From Neobacillus bataviensis (GTDB lineage Bacteria > Bacillota > Bacilli > Bacillales_B > DSM-18226), in contig NZ_JAHXYW010000014.1 of NCBI RefSeq assembly GCF_019969725.1, forward strand, positions 1 through 64,000: a DNA stretch of 64,000 nt, given 5' to 3'. The notes below the pieces were generated by a model that was not told where the DNA came from, did no database searches, and saw only the letters and a list, made by a program, of their open reading frames with translations. The translations under genes were made by a program, and so were the position numbers. Below, one piece after another: positions 43,949 to 53,052 of this stretch (position 1 is its first letter; every line of letters begins with the position of its first letter).

Positions 43949-45796
43949 TTAATCTAGTGCACCTTCTACATTTTTAAATTGGTTAAAAAACATCTGGTAA
44001 TATCGCCCTTGCCGGCTCATTAGGGCATCATGGCTTCCTTTTTCGATGATTTGCCCTTGGTCAATGACCATGATTGTATCGGCATCACGAATCGTATTTA
44101 AACGGTGGGCAATGATAAAGCTGGTCCGGTCCTTCATCAAAGTCAGCAATGCAGCTTGAATATGGAGCTCTGTCCTCGTATCGATGCTGCTGGTTGCCTC
44201 GTCCAAAATAAGCAGCGAGGGTTTCGCTAAGAAGACCCTGGCGATCGCTAACAGCTGACGCTGACCCTGGCTGAGGTTTCCGCCATTTTCTGAAAGCACG
44301 GTGTCATATTGACGGGGCAGCCGCTTAATGAAGGCATCGGCATTCGCCATCCTTGCTGCCTGCTCGACTTCTTCATCAGTTGCTTCCGGCTTTCCATACT
44401 TGATATTCTCCTTAATGGTTCCGGAGAATAAATACGTATCCTGCAGAACAAAACCGAAGCAGCTTCGCAGGCTGTCCCTTGTGTAATCACGGATATCACG
44501 GCCATCGAGCAGGATTCTTCCGCTAGTCACATCGTAAAATCTTGTCAGCAGATTCACAATCGTCGTTTTTCCTGCGCCGGTTGGCCCCACCAAGGCCGTA
44601 CTGCTGCCTACCTCCGCTTCAAAGCTGACATTCTTTAGAATTGGGACATCTGCCCTGTAACCAAAGCTGACATTTTCAAACACAACATGACCTTTTGGGC
44701 TTTCCAGCGGCACAGCATCACTCGAATCAGCAGGTTCTTCCTGCTCATCAATGATTTCAAAAACCCGCTCCGCCCCGGCGACGCCCGATTGAAGGATATT
44801 AAAAATGTTCGCCAGATCATTAAGCGGCCTGACAAATTGCCTCGAATAGGTGATAAAGCTGGCAATAGCCCCAACGGTAATCAGGCTTTTTACGGCAAGT
44901 ATGCCGCCGACTACTGCAACGACCGCAAAGCCAAGATTATTGATAACATTCATAATCGGCATCAGGAACCCTGACCAAATTTGCGCCTTAAGGCCGACCT
45001 CACGCAGCTTCTCGTTGACCGTACTAAACTCTTCAATTACCTTCTCTTCATGATTAAAGGCTTTGACCACTTCAATCCCAGAAATTGTTTCCTCAATATG
45101 GCCGTTTAATTGGCCCAGCTGGATTTGTTGATTTTTAAACATGACGCTCGTTCTTTTCGCAATCGTCCTTGTCAGCAAAAATACTAGCGGCACGGTAATT
45201 AGGCTTGCTAATGTTAACAGTGGGCTTAATATCAGCATCATGATTAACGACCCGGCGATGACAATCACCCCGGACATTAATTGGGTTGTCGATTGGGAAA
45301 TGGTATTGCTGACATTATCGACATCGTTGGACAGCCTGCTCATCAGCTCGCCGTGGGTACGTGAATCAAAAAACGAGACAGGCAGCTTTTGCAGTTTTTG
45401 AAAAATAGACTCCCGTAAGCTCTTGACTATTCGCTGCGCTACGCCGGCCATCAGCCATCCTTGCAAAAAGGTGAGGAGGGCATCCGCTATATATGCAGCT
45501 ATTAAAACGATAATCATCATTTCGAGAACATCGAAATCTACCTTGCCCCGTTTTAGAGTCATGGCATCGATGGATTTCCCAATCAGGTACGGAGCTGCCA
45601 ACATGAGGGCAGCGTCAACAAGTATAAAGATAAAGATGACGGTCAACATTTTCCGTTCTTTCCCAAAGTAAGTCCACAGCCGTTTTAGCGTTCCTTTAAA
45701 GTTCTTCGGCTTTACCACCGGGCCCCTTAATCGCTGGGCACCGCCAGGCCGTAATGGAGGAGGGGAAGGGGGATTGTTTGTTTGCTGGTTTGACAT
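43949..45796 (-). CDS. ABC exporter half-transporter, catalytic subunit (YfiC-like)
   Basis: Membrane-ATPase fusion of 615 residues. A Pro-rich N-terminus is followed by a six-helix type I exporter domain (about 50-345) and a nucleotide-binding domain: Walker A GPTGAGKTTIVNLL, signature LSQGQRQLLAIARV, Walker B LLILDEATSSIDTRTE with a proper catalytic Glu, and H-loop IIAHRLNTI. Pairs with the 575-residue gene just upstream (one-base gap) as a heterodimer of the YfiBC/BmrCD kind, exporting drugs, lipids or peptides. Confidence 0.88.
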   Translation of the reverse strand: MSNQQTNNPPSPPPLRPGGAQRLRGPVVKPKNFKGTLKRLWTYFGKERKMLTVIFIFILVDAALMLAAPYLIGKSIDAMTLKRGKVDFDVLEMMIIVLIAAYIADALLTFLQGWLMAGVAQRIVKSLRESIFQKLQKLPVSFFDSRTHGELMSRLSNDVDNVSNTISQSTTQLMSGVIVIAGSLIMMLILSPLLTLASLITVPLVFLLTRTIAKRTSVMFKNQQIQLGQLNGHIEETISGIEVVKAFNHEEKVIEEFSTVNEKLREVGLKAQIWSGFLMPIMNVINNLGFAVVAVVGGILAVKSLITVGAIASFITYSRQFVRPLNDLANIFNILQSGVAGAERVFEIIDEQEEPADSSDAVPLESPKGHVVFENVSFGYRADVPILKNVSFEAEVGSSTALVGPTGAGKTTIVNLLTRFYDVTSGRILLDGRDIRDYTRDSLRSCFGFVLQDTYLFSGTIKENIKYGKPEATDEEVEQAARMANADAFIKRLPRQYDTVLSENGGNLSQGQRQLLAIARVFLAKPSLLILDEATSSIDTRTELHIQAALLTLMKDRTSFIIAHRLNTIRDADTIMVIDQGQIIEKGSHDALMSRQGRYYQMFFNQFKNVEGALD

Positions 45797-45797
45797 T

Positions 45798-47525
45798 TTA
45801 TGATACCTCCTTGCCCATTTGCGAGTGGTAAATTTCCTGATAAACCTTACAATCTTTCATTAATTCAGGATGACTGCCGACCCCAACGATTTCCCCGTGG
45901 TCAATGACAACGATTTTATCGGCATCCATAATCGAGGTTATCCGCTGGGCAATCAGGAGACATGTAAGGCCCCTGGCATATTTTTTCAAGCCTTCCTTAA
46001 TTCTTGCCTCAGTTGCCACATCGACAGCACTTGTACTGTCATCCAAGATTAAAATTTCCGGTTTTTTCACCAATGCGCGGGCAATCGAAATCCGCTGCTT
46101 CTGCCCACCGGAAAAATTAACGCCTCCCTGGCCAATTTTCGTGTTGTAGCCTTCAGGGGAGGCTGAGATAAAGTCGTGTGCACCGGCGATTAATGCCGCT
46201 TCTTCCATTTCCTGCTCAGTGGCGTCCTCTTTTCCCCAGCGGAGATTTTCCGCGATACTTCCCGTAAACAAAATATTCTTTTGCGGGACAATCGCAATTT
46301 TCTCCCTTAGTTTTTTGGGATTTACCTGGCTAATATCCTCTCCATCGACTTTAATTGTACCGCTTGTGATATCGTAGAAGCGTGGAATAAGCCCAACAAG
46401 CGTACTTTTTCCCGAACCTGTCGAGCCGATAATACCGACTGTTTCTCCGGGTAAAATGGTTAGATTGATATGTTTTAAGATGGGCTGGCCCGATGCAGTC
46501 TCATAGGTAAAAGAGACATTCTCAAATTCAATGCTGCCTTTTTCTCCTTGTTTTGGCGCGGCTTCCGTTTCCATAACGGAAGGATCCTCAAGCATAAAGA
46601 CCTCACCAATTCTGCTTGCAGAAGCCCTCGCTCTGACAAACATATTAAAAACCATTGAGATCATCATTAAAGAATATAAGATTTGCGTCATATAGTTGGT
46701 AAAGGCAATAATGTGGCCGACTTGGATATTCCCTTTATTTACCCCTAAACCACCGATCCATAGAACGACAACAATTCCCAGATTCACAGTCAGCATGATC
46801 GCCGGACTGAAGGTCGCCATCAAGCGGCCTGCAGTAATGGATTGATCACGAAAATGCTCATTTGCCTTCGTAAATTTGCCAATCTCCACATCGAATCGAT
46901 TAAAAGCTTTGACAACGCGGACCCCTGATAAGTACTCACGCATGACAGCGTTGACCCGGTCGAGCGCTTTTTGCACCTTGGAAAAAAGCGGAAATCCTAT
47001 TTTCATATTGAAAATAATGAGAATGGCCACAATTGGCACTACGACTGCGAGGACGACCGCAAGGTGAAGGTTAAGGCGCGTCGCCATGATCAGGCCGCCA
47101 ATGGCGAGAAGAGGTGCCTTAACGAATATCCGCATTAAGCCATTGACGAAGACCTGTACCTGGGTAACATCATTGGTGAGCCGTGTAATTAACGACGCGC
47201 GGTCAAACCTATCAATATGTTTAAACGAAAGTGTTTGGATTTTTTTAAACAAATCGGACCTGAGCTCCGTGCCGAAATTTTGCGATACAATACTGGCGAT
47301 GACACTTCTCGTCGAGGCCGCAACTGCACCACCGGCCGTAATCAGAAGCATGACGCCGCCCATTTTTAATACATAATGAAGGTCCTTTTCCGCCACACCT
47401 TTATCGATGATTTTAGCCATGATTGTAGGCTGCATTAAATCACTAATCGCCTCGAAGGTGAGAAATAAGACAGCCATGCTAAAAGACTTCCAATACTTGT
47501 TTATGTATTTATTAAAAAACTTCAT
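45798..47525 (-). CDS. ABC exporter half-transporter, degenerate subunit (YfiB-like)
   Basis: A 575-residue type I exporter half with six helices (about 10-310) and an ATPase domain: Walker A GSTGSGKSTLVGLI and signature FSGGQKQRISIARAL. Walker B reads ILILDDSTSAVD with Asp in place of the catalytic Glu and the H-loop reads IAQRITSI with Gln instead of His. These are the marks of the non-hydrolysing site in asymmetric heterodimers. ATG 47523-47525 is chosen over GTG 47532-47534 for RBS spacing (GGGGTG). Confidence 0.88.
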   Translation of the reverse strand: MKFFNKYINKYWKSFSMAVLFLTFEAISDLMQPTIMAKIIDKGVAEKDLHYVLKMGGVMLLITAGGAVAASTRSVIASIVSQNFGTELRSDLFKKIQTLSFKHIDRFDRASLITRLTNDVTQVQVFVNGLMRIFVKAPLLAIGGLIMATRLNLHLAVVLAVVVPIVAILIIFNMKIGFPLFSKVQKALDRVNAVMREYLSGVRVVKAFNRFDVEIGKFTKANEHFRDQSITAGRLMATFSPAIMLTVNLGIVVVLWIGGLGVNKGNIQVGHIIAFTNYMTQILYSLMMISMVFNMFVRARASASRIGEVFMLEDPSVMETEAAPKQGEKGSIEFENVSFTYETASGQPILKHINLTILPGETVGIIGSTGSGKSTLVGLIPRFYDITSGTIKVDGEDISQVNPKKLREKIAIVPQKNILFTGSIAENLRWGKEDATEQEMEEAALIAGAHDFISASPEGYNTKIGQGGVNFSGGQKQRISIARALVKKPEILILDDSTSAVDVATEARIKEGLKKYARGLTCLLIAQRITSIMDADKIVVIDHGEIVGVGSHPELMKDCKVYQEIYHSQMGKEVS

Positions 47526-47629
47526 TCTAGTCACCCCGGCTTGTCGGAAATCTTTTGATAAGGCTATTATAATTTTGTGTTTAAGGTTTAAACAAATTTT
47601 TACGACTGCCGAAAGATTAAAATTCCATT

Positions 47630-47663
47630 AAAAAATGGCCCATCATTGGTAATGGACCATTTC
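47630..47663 (-). terminator. Terminator of the ASCH gene
   Basis: On the minus strand AAATGGTCCAT-TACCAATG-ATGGGCCATTT, a long stem with one mismatch, is followed by TTTT. Confidence 0.8.
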
Positions 47664-47667
47664 TTTT

Positions 47668-48015
47668 CTATTCAACCGGGCTGAATTCATGAACCCAGAC
47701 GCGCATTTGCGGGAGCCAAGGCATACCTGGGTGAATGGATAGAATCGATTGCTTGTATTCTTCCACTGTTTGGAAGCCCTCGCGGCGGGCATCATCATCT
47801 GTCAGCTCGCCTAGGCTTTGTGAATAAACCTTATCCACAACGAACTTTCGACCTTCTAGTGTCATGATTTCGCCTGGATCAGCGTAACGGCCATTCCGGC
47901 GTGTGGCTGTTTTTTCTCCGGATAGGACCTTCTTTACATCCTCTTCCAATGTTACGAGTCGCTCAACAGAACATGTTTTTGGCGGTAAGGACTTGCTTTC
48001 ATTTTGTGTCGTCAT
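47668..48015 (-). CDS. ASCH-domain protein
   Basis: A 115-residue soluble protein. The segment VKKVLSGEKTATRRNGRYADPGEIMTLEG (residues about 28-57) carries the GEKTATRR motif of the ASCH superfamily, PUA-like folds thought to bind RNA or modified nucleosides, with some members hydrolysing N4-acetylcytidine. The C-terminus ends in WLPQMRVWVHEFSPVE. RBS AAAGGAGGAG; monocistronic. Activity in this branch is unknown. Confidence 0.8.
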   Translation of the reverse strand: MTTQNESKSLPPKTCSVERLVTLEEDVKKVLSGEKTATRRNGRYADPGEIMTLEGRKFVVDKVYSQSLGELTDDDARREGFQTVEEYKQSILSIHPGMPWLPQMRVWVHEFSPVE

Positions 48016-48083
48016 AGAGTTTCTCCTCCTTTAATATGTTTATTTTACCATATTACCATTGTTGGTAACTTTTTAAACGCTTT

Positions 48084-49799
48084 CTAACCCACTTGTCCAC
48101 CTTTTTCGTGGTATTTCAGGATGCCTTCGGCCGCACGGTAGGCCAGAGCCCCGACTGTTCCCGTCGGATTATACCCTGAGTTATGTGCAAAGGCGGATGC
48201 ACCCACAACAAATAAATTATCGTAATCATGCATTTGCAAGTAATTATTGACCGCAGAGGTGGACGGGTCTGCCCCCATAATCACCCCGCCTGTATTATGC
48301 GTCGATTGATAAGTGGTAATATCATACGGTCCTAACTCCTTCAATGAATCAATATGGTCCGCACCCATTTCCTTAACGACATCGGCACATTTATTAGCAA
48401 GGAACACGGCGAGCTGACGGTCCTGTTCTTCAAAATCAAAGGTAATCCGAATTAACGGGTCGCCGAATGCATCCTTATAGGTAGGATCGAGGTCAAGAAA
48501 ATGATGCTTAAATGGCATGGATGATCCTTGTGCTGCAACGGTTAAAACACGGTTTGCATATTTTAATGACTGCTTCTTAAATTCTTTCCCCCACATTGGC
48601 GTTCCCTTTGGTACAGGATTGTTTTGAATCGGCCTGTAGCCCGTTTGTGTAAGCGATATGCCTCCGCCATGAATAAAATTTAAGTTGGAGTGGTCAAAAT
48701 TATCGCCATTATAATCATCAAATATAATACCAAGCGAACCTGCCCCGGCATAGGTGTTAAATTCTTTATCCTTAAAAAACCCGACAGCATTACCTTTCAT
48801 GACCTGGTAAGCATAATTTTTTCCGATAACGCCCTTCCCTGTTTTAGGATCATACGGTCTTCCTACATCAGACATCAAGAGCAAACGGATGTTATTGAAT
48901 ACATAGCTTGTCATCACGACAATATCAGCTGGCTGTTCAATTTCTTCTCCGGTTGTCGTGTCTACATACATAACTCCCGTCACCTTGTTACCTTGTTTTA
49001 AAATTCTTCTAACATTAGAATGCGTCCTGATCTCAAAATTACCCGATTTTAGTGCTACCGGAATCACCGTCACAACCGGATCAGCCTTTGCCCCATACTC
49101 ACAGCCAAACCTTTCGCAGTAGCCGCAGTATTGACAGGCTGACCGCTGGATCCCATCCGGGTTTTTATACGACTCCGATAAATTAGCAGATGGCATCATA
49201 TAAGGATGGAGATTCAATTTCTTCGCCGCTTTTTCGAACATTTTCATTGGCGGAGACATTTTCATTGGCGGAGTAGGATATTTATCGGACCTCTTGCCTC
49301 CCAGTGGATTTTCCTCACCGGAAATCCCCGCTGTTTTTTCAAATCGATCATAATAGGGTTCAAGCTCATCATAGGTGATGCCCCAGTCCTGCAGGGACAT
49401 TTCCGCCGGGATTTTATTTTTTCCGTACTTTTCAATCGTTTTACTATGGATCTCGAAATCATATGGAAGGAACCGGTATGTCTGCCCATTCCAATGAACT
49501 CCTGATCCGCCTAAACCATCACCAAGCAGGAACGAACCGTATTGCCTCATTGGCAGGGCACGGATATTTTCATTTCCGCGGAAGGTGATCGTTTCCTTCG
49601 ACAAGTCCTGCATAAGGTCATAACGCAAGGCATAGCGCAATTCATCATGAACCATATAATAATCTTCGGTTTTTCGTTCCTTTCCTCTCTCTAAGCCGAC
49701 TACCTTTAAGCCTTTTTTCGTTAGCTCGGAGGCAATAATTCCTCCAGTCCAGCCAACACCAACCAAAACAACATCTACTTTCGGTAACTTTCTCGCCAT
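48084..49799 (-). CDS. GMC oxidoreductase (gluconate 2-dehydrogenase flavoprotein-like)
   Basis: FAD-dependent alcohol/sugar-acid dehydrogenase of 571 residues. FAD-binding VLVGVGWTGGIIASELTKKG at residues 11-30 followed by GLERG, the GMC signature area LGGSGVHWNGQTYRF near 95, and the C-terminal active-site region with QSTHNTGGVIMG and AFAHNSGYNPTGTVGALAYRA (His and Asn pair). A CQYCGYCERFGC cysteine cluster near 217 suggests a bound iron-sulfur centre. It has no signal peptide of its own and probably is co-exported with the Tat-signal subunit encoded 25 bp upstream. Confidence 0.88.
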   Translation of the reverse strand: MARKLPKVDVVLVGVGWTGGIIASELTKKGLKVVGLERGKERKTEDYYMVHDELRYALRYDLMQDLSKETITFRGNENIRALPMRQYGSFLLGDGLGGSGVHWNGQTYRFLPYDFEIHSKTIEKYGKNKIPAEMSLQDWGITYDELEPYYDRFEKTAGISGEENPLGGKRSDKYPTPPMKMSPPMKMFEKAAKKLNLHPYMMPSANLSESYKNPDGIQRSACQYCGYCERFGCEYGAKADPVVTVIPVALKSGNFEIRTHSNVRRILKQGNKVTGVMYVDTTTGEEIEQPADIVVMTSYVFNNIRLLLMSDVGRPYDPKTGKGVIGKNYAYQVMKGNAVGFFKDKEFNTYAGAGSLGIIFDDYNGDNFDHSNLNFIHGGGISLTQTGYRPIQNNPVPKGTPMWGKEFKKQSLKYANRVLTVAAQGSSMPFKHHFLDLDPTYKDAFGDPLIRITFDFEEQDRQLAVFLANKCADVVKEMGADHIDSLKELGPYDITTYQSTHNTGGVIMGADPSTSAVNNYLQMHDYDNLFVVGASAFAHNSGYNPTGTVGALAYRAAEGILKYHEKGGQVG

Positions 49800-49824
49800 G
49801 TTTTCACCTTCTTTTTAAAAAATT

Positions 49825-50559
49825 CTACTTACCCATATGGTTCTGCAGACTTTGCGGTTTAATTTTCTTAAAATCCTTTTCAATTACAGAAGCGTAAGCC
49901 ATTTGACTTCCCGGATAATTGCGCATTTTCCAGCCGTCCATATTTTTATTGCCGCCATAAAGCGGGTCACTATAAACACCTTCTAAGGTTGAACTCCTCA
50001 GCATATTGAAAAATCCACTTGGTGAAATCGTGGTAATATTCACTTTGTCTTCCTCAAAGTCTTTCAAAATTGCGTCCTTCTCATCGCCCTTTAAGTCGAC
50101 AAAGTCCTTTTTGTAAACAGATTGGCTATGGTTATTCAGTTCGCGTAAGGCAATGTCAAAAATATCTCTCCGTTTTAACCGGCCTTGGAAGCCTTGAACC
50201 TTTTCCCCTTTAAAAAAGGGTGCCTGCATATACTCCCGTGAGTTAAAGCCCCAATCGCCTGCTAATTGGTGATCAATAAAAAAGGCAACCCCCAATTCTT
50301 TGGCACCCGGACCATGATCATCCTTCGGATAAATCCGCTCGGTCGCTGCTTCGACAATCCGATATTGTTCAGGAGTAAAATACATGAGCGCTCGATTAAA
50401 ATTCTGGGCTGTTTCCTCTTTATTTTTCTTTGCCGTCCCCAGTGGAAGGATGCTACCCAAAACGCCGCCAACGGCAAGGCCTCCAACTGTATAGCCCGTA
50501 TTACGAATAAATTTTCTCCTTGATAATAAATCCGGCTTTTCCTTTTTTTCTTCTGTCAT
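49825..50559 (-). CDS. Gluconate 2-dehydrogenase subunit 3-like, Tat signal
   Basis: A 244-residue small-subunit protein of the gluconate 2-dehydrogenase subunit 3 family. It carries a twin-arginine signal (LSRRKFIRNTGYTVGGLAVGG, here split as LSRRKFIRN at residues 14-22) and the family motif FTPEQYRIVEAATERIYPKDDHGPGA near 62. It would carry the flavoprotein through the Tat system. ATG 50557-50559 is selected by GGAGGTG upstream; the longer frame adds 30 unlikely residues. The usual third, cytochrome c subunit is not next to it. Confidence 0.85.
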   Translation of the reverse strand: MTEEKKEKPDLLSRRKFIRNTGYTVGGLAVGGVLGSILPLGTAKKNKEETAQNFNRALMYFTPEQYRIVEAATERIYPKDDHGPGAKELGVAFFIDHQLAGDWGFNSREYMQAPFFKGEKVQGFQGRLKRRDIFDIALRELNNHSQSVYKKDFVDLKGDEKDAILKDFEEDKVNITTISPSGFFNMLRSSTLEGVYSDPLYGGNKNMDGWKMRNYPGSQMAYASVIEKDFKKIKPQSLQNHMGK

Positions 50560-50704
50560 TCCAAACACCTCCAAGGAAAATGAATCAAAAAATAGTAGAC
50601 TTAGGCAGTTTTCTGCCTTCTGTTTGATAATGTTCCCAAAATAAACCATTCATACGCAGAAAAGGAAAAGGGAAATTTATTTTTAAAAAGGAGGCGACGA
50701 AGGA

Positions 50705-51403
50705 ATGAAGAAGAATTGGAAAATTTGCTGTACACCTTTAATTGGGACCCTTCTGTTACTAGGCGGATGTTCTGGGCAGCAAGATCTAAAAGCACATGAG
50801 GCAGATGCGGCCATCAATCATGATCTGCACCAACAGTCCCTGAACAACAAGGGGAATGGAGTCGTCCACGGCAATCATAATAGTGTCAATGTGATTCCAA
50901 GTGTGGATCGCGCCAAGAAGAAAACAACTCAAGCGACAAGCGGGCTTGGCAGCAATGTCTACAGCTTAATTGGCAGCTCCAGTTTACATGACGGGGGAAT
51001 TTCATCACATTTAGAGTCACGACTTGCAGGGGAAGGGGTTCCAGGCATTAAGGTGTTCGTCCTTGATGACACCATCATCCTTGCAAGAGCGAATCAAGAA
51101 ACCACCTCCACCCGTTATGATGAAATGCAGTCAAAGGTGTTAACCAATACGAATGGACTGTCCGGAAAAGGAAATTTAGACGGGGTCGACAAGACAAACC
51201 TGAATACCGATGACAATTTAGCACGGGCGAAGGAAATCATGACAAAGGCCTTCAACGGCCAAGTTCAAATCCTAACGATCACTAATCCAAAAGCCATGCC
51301 GCTCATCGACGGAATCAAAGCCAATATTAAAGCGCCAGCCCCGTCTTACAGCAAGCTTTCAAGTGATATTATTACCCTTGTAAAAATGGCCAATGAAAAA
51401 TAA
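50705..51403 (+). CDS. YhcN/YlaJ-family sporulation lipoprotein
   Basis: Exported lipoprotein of 232 residues with lipobox LLLLGGC (Cys22). The C-terminal 150 residues show the YhcN/YlaJ pattern: SHLESRLAGEGVPGIKVFVLDDTIILAR and NLARAKEIMTKAFNGQVQILTITNPKA. In B. subtilis members are spore-membrane proteins affecting outgrowth. A strong RBS (AAAAAGGAGG) precedes ATG. It diverges from the dehydrogenase pair and converges on the ABC-2 exporter operon. Confidence 0.82.
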   Translation: MKKNWKICCTPLIGTLLLLGGCSGQQDLKAHEADAAINHDLHQQSLNNKGNGVVHGNHNSVNVIPSVDRAKKKTTQATSGLGSNVYSLIGSSSLHDGGISSHLESRLAGEGVPGIKVFVLDDTIILARANQETTSTRYDEMQSKVLTNTNGLSGKGNLDGVDKTNLNTDDNLARAKEIMTKAFNGQVQILTITNPKAMPLIDGIKANIKAPAPSYSKLSSDIITLVKMANEK

Positions 51404-51432
51404 GAAGACCGGGGAATTAACTCCCGGTCTTC
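51404..51432. terminator. Terminator between yhcN-like gene and ABC-2 operon
   Basis: GAAGACCGGG-GAATTAACT-CCCGGTCTTC, a perfect 10-bp stem, is followed on the minus strand by TTATTTTTC. It mainly serves the minus-strand exporter operon but is also the first hairpin after the plus-strand lipoprotein gene. Confidence 0.82.
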
Positions 51433-52229
51433 TAGATGTTTAAATCTCTTTTTTTATAAAAAACATACGTTACGGCTGATAGTACGGCGATCAATACGAC
51501 TGAAAGCACAACAAAAACGGGATCGAGCCCACCGCCAAACATGACATTTTTAGCTTCAAAATATTTAAAGGGAGTCAAATATTTTAAACTCTCTATATTC
51601 TTATTTAAATCAATCGATATCGATAACATGTACGTTACTAAAAGTATACCAGTTGCAAGTGAGGCGGCCGTCTTAGGTCTCTTTTTGACCGCCGCGAGGG
51701 CACTGCCGATGACCATAAACAGCAGCTGTAAAATGAACATCCCAGCCATTAAAAGGGCGATATCCCTATTCACCGCTTCACCCTCATTGTATTTTGTGAT
51801 AAGAGCAATGGAAGAAATCCAGGTTGCCAGATTGAAAATAATGATATTCGTTAATGCTGCTAATAATTTTTCCGTAATGATGGTATTTCTAGATACCGGT
51901 TTGACGAACAAAAACTCAGAGGTTTTGTCTCGCTCCTCTTTGGCAATAATCGTTGCCCCGAGCATCGCCGCATGGATGGTGGCCATTAATAATAAATAGA
52001 TGAACAGCATCCCGAAGTACCCACTTACCTTCGATAAATCCAAATCGCTCATGCCAAAAACAGCCCTTAGTGACCTTGGCATATCTTTTAGCAAATCATT
52101 GATCGATTGCCCTGATGAAGAATATGCGTCATATTTTGTCATACCCGATACCACCATCAGGAAGACACCAATGCTCCAAAAGATAATTGATTTTCGGTGG
52201 GACTTCAACTCTTTTATATAAATATTCAC
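51432..52229 (-). CDS. ABC-2 transporter permease (second)
   Basis: Membrane protein of 265 residues with six helices. KELKSHRKSIIFWSIGVF at the start and AKEERDKTSEFLFVKPVSRNTIITEKLL after helix 2 mark the ABC-2 permease family. It is clearly paralogous to the preceding 265-residue permease, so the two likely form a heterodimeric pore. The GTG at 52227-52229 is taken as start from the paralogue alignment and GGAGG ten bases upstream. Confidence 0.82.
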   Translation of the reverse strand: MNIYIKELKSHRKSIIFWSIGVFLMVVSGMTKYDAYSSSGQSINDLLKDMPRSLRAVFGMSDLDLSKVSGYFGMLFIYLLLMATIHAAMLGATIIAKEERDKTSEFLFVKPVSRNTIITEKLLAALTNIIIFNLATWISSIALITKYNEGEAVNRDIALLMAGMFILQLLFMVIGSALAAVKKRPKTAASLATGILLVTYMLSISIDLNKNIESLKYLTPFKYFEAKNVMFGGGLDPVFVVLSVVLIAVLSAVTYVFYKKRDLNI

Positions 52230-52248
52230 CTTGGAAACACCTCCATTT

Positions 52249-53046
52249 TTAAACAGCATGAATATCCTTTTTAGAATAAACAACAAAGCTTGCCATAATG
52301 GCTAGAAAGATAATGACAACGCCGGCTATCAAAAAGGACGCTTCATAGCCTGCGTGTTTGATAATATAGGCAGTGTCAAAATATTTGAATGGTGAAATAT
52401 AACGTTTTACTTCTTCTCCAGTGGTGTCACTAAATATCCCCAGAAAATAGAAGGCAAAGACCGTTGCAAGCGAGATAGTCAGTACCGATTTGATTTTTGG
52501 AACAATCACGGAAATGATAATCCCTAAAGCCAGGAAAATCAGTTGAATGAAAAAAACCGTCAGCGAAAGCAAAAAGAAAATTTTCATACTAAAATCATCT
52601 GTTTTCACTTGGAATGCCAAGACACTTGCTGCAGCAAAATAAATAATATTGGTGATGACCAAGGACACGAATGCCCCCATTAACTTAGCTGTGAGGATTT
52701 GGCTGCGTGTCACAGGCTTTGTTAAAAGAAAATCGGCTGTTTTTTCACGGACTTCCTTACTGACAATGGAGGTTCCGAGATTCATCGCCTGGATGGCGGC
52801 GCACAAAGTAATAAACGATAATGGAAAGCTATAAAAACCTAATATTGTAAAGAAGTTCCCTTGATTAAATCCGATTGCATTTCTAATCGCCTCTGGGTAA
52901 TTTTCTAATATCTTCAAAAACCCCTCTGCATCCTTAGCAATGGAAGAATACAACGACATAAACAGAGCGATAATCAACACTAATGAGATCGACCAGATGA
53001 TTGTCGACTTCCGATAAGCCTTCAACTCATGTAAAAAGATATTCAT
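52249..53046 (-). CDS. ABC-2 transporter permease (first)
   Basis: Membrane protein of 265 residues with six helices, starting MNIFLHELKAYRKSTIIWSI, and containing SKEVREKTADFLLTKPVTRSQILTAKLM (here at about residues 95-122). Same family and length as the next gene. Encoded seven bases after the ATPase; GGAGG precedes its ATG. The transported compound is unknown; TetR control suggests an inducible drug or lipid exporter. Confidence 0.82.
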   Translation of the reverse strand: MNIFLHELKAYRKSTIIWSISLVLIIALFMSLYSSIAKDAEGFLKILENYPEAIRNAIGFNQGNFFTILGFYSFPLSFITLCAAIQAMNLGTSIVSKEVREKTADFLLTKPVTRSQILTAKLMGAFVSLVITNIIYFAAASVLAFQVKTDDFSMKIFFLLSLTVFFIQLIFLALGIIISVIVPKIKSVLTISLATVFAFYFLGIFSDTTGEEVKRYISPFKYFDTAYIIKHAGYEASFLIAGVVIIFLAIMASFVVYSKKDIHAV

Positions 53047-53052
53047 AGTTTC

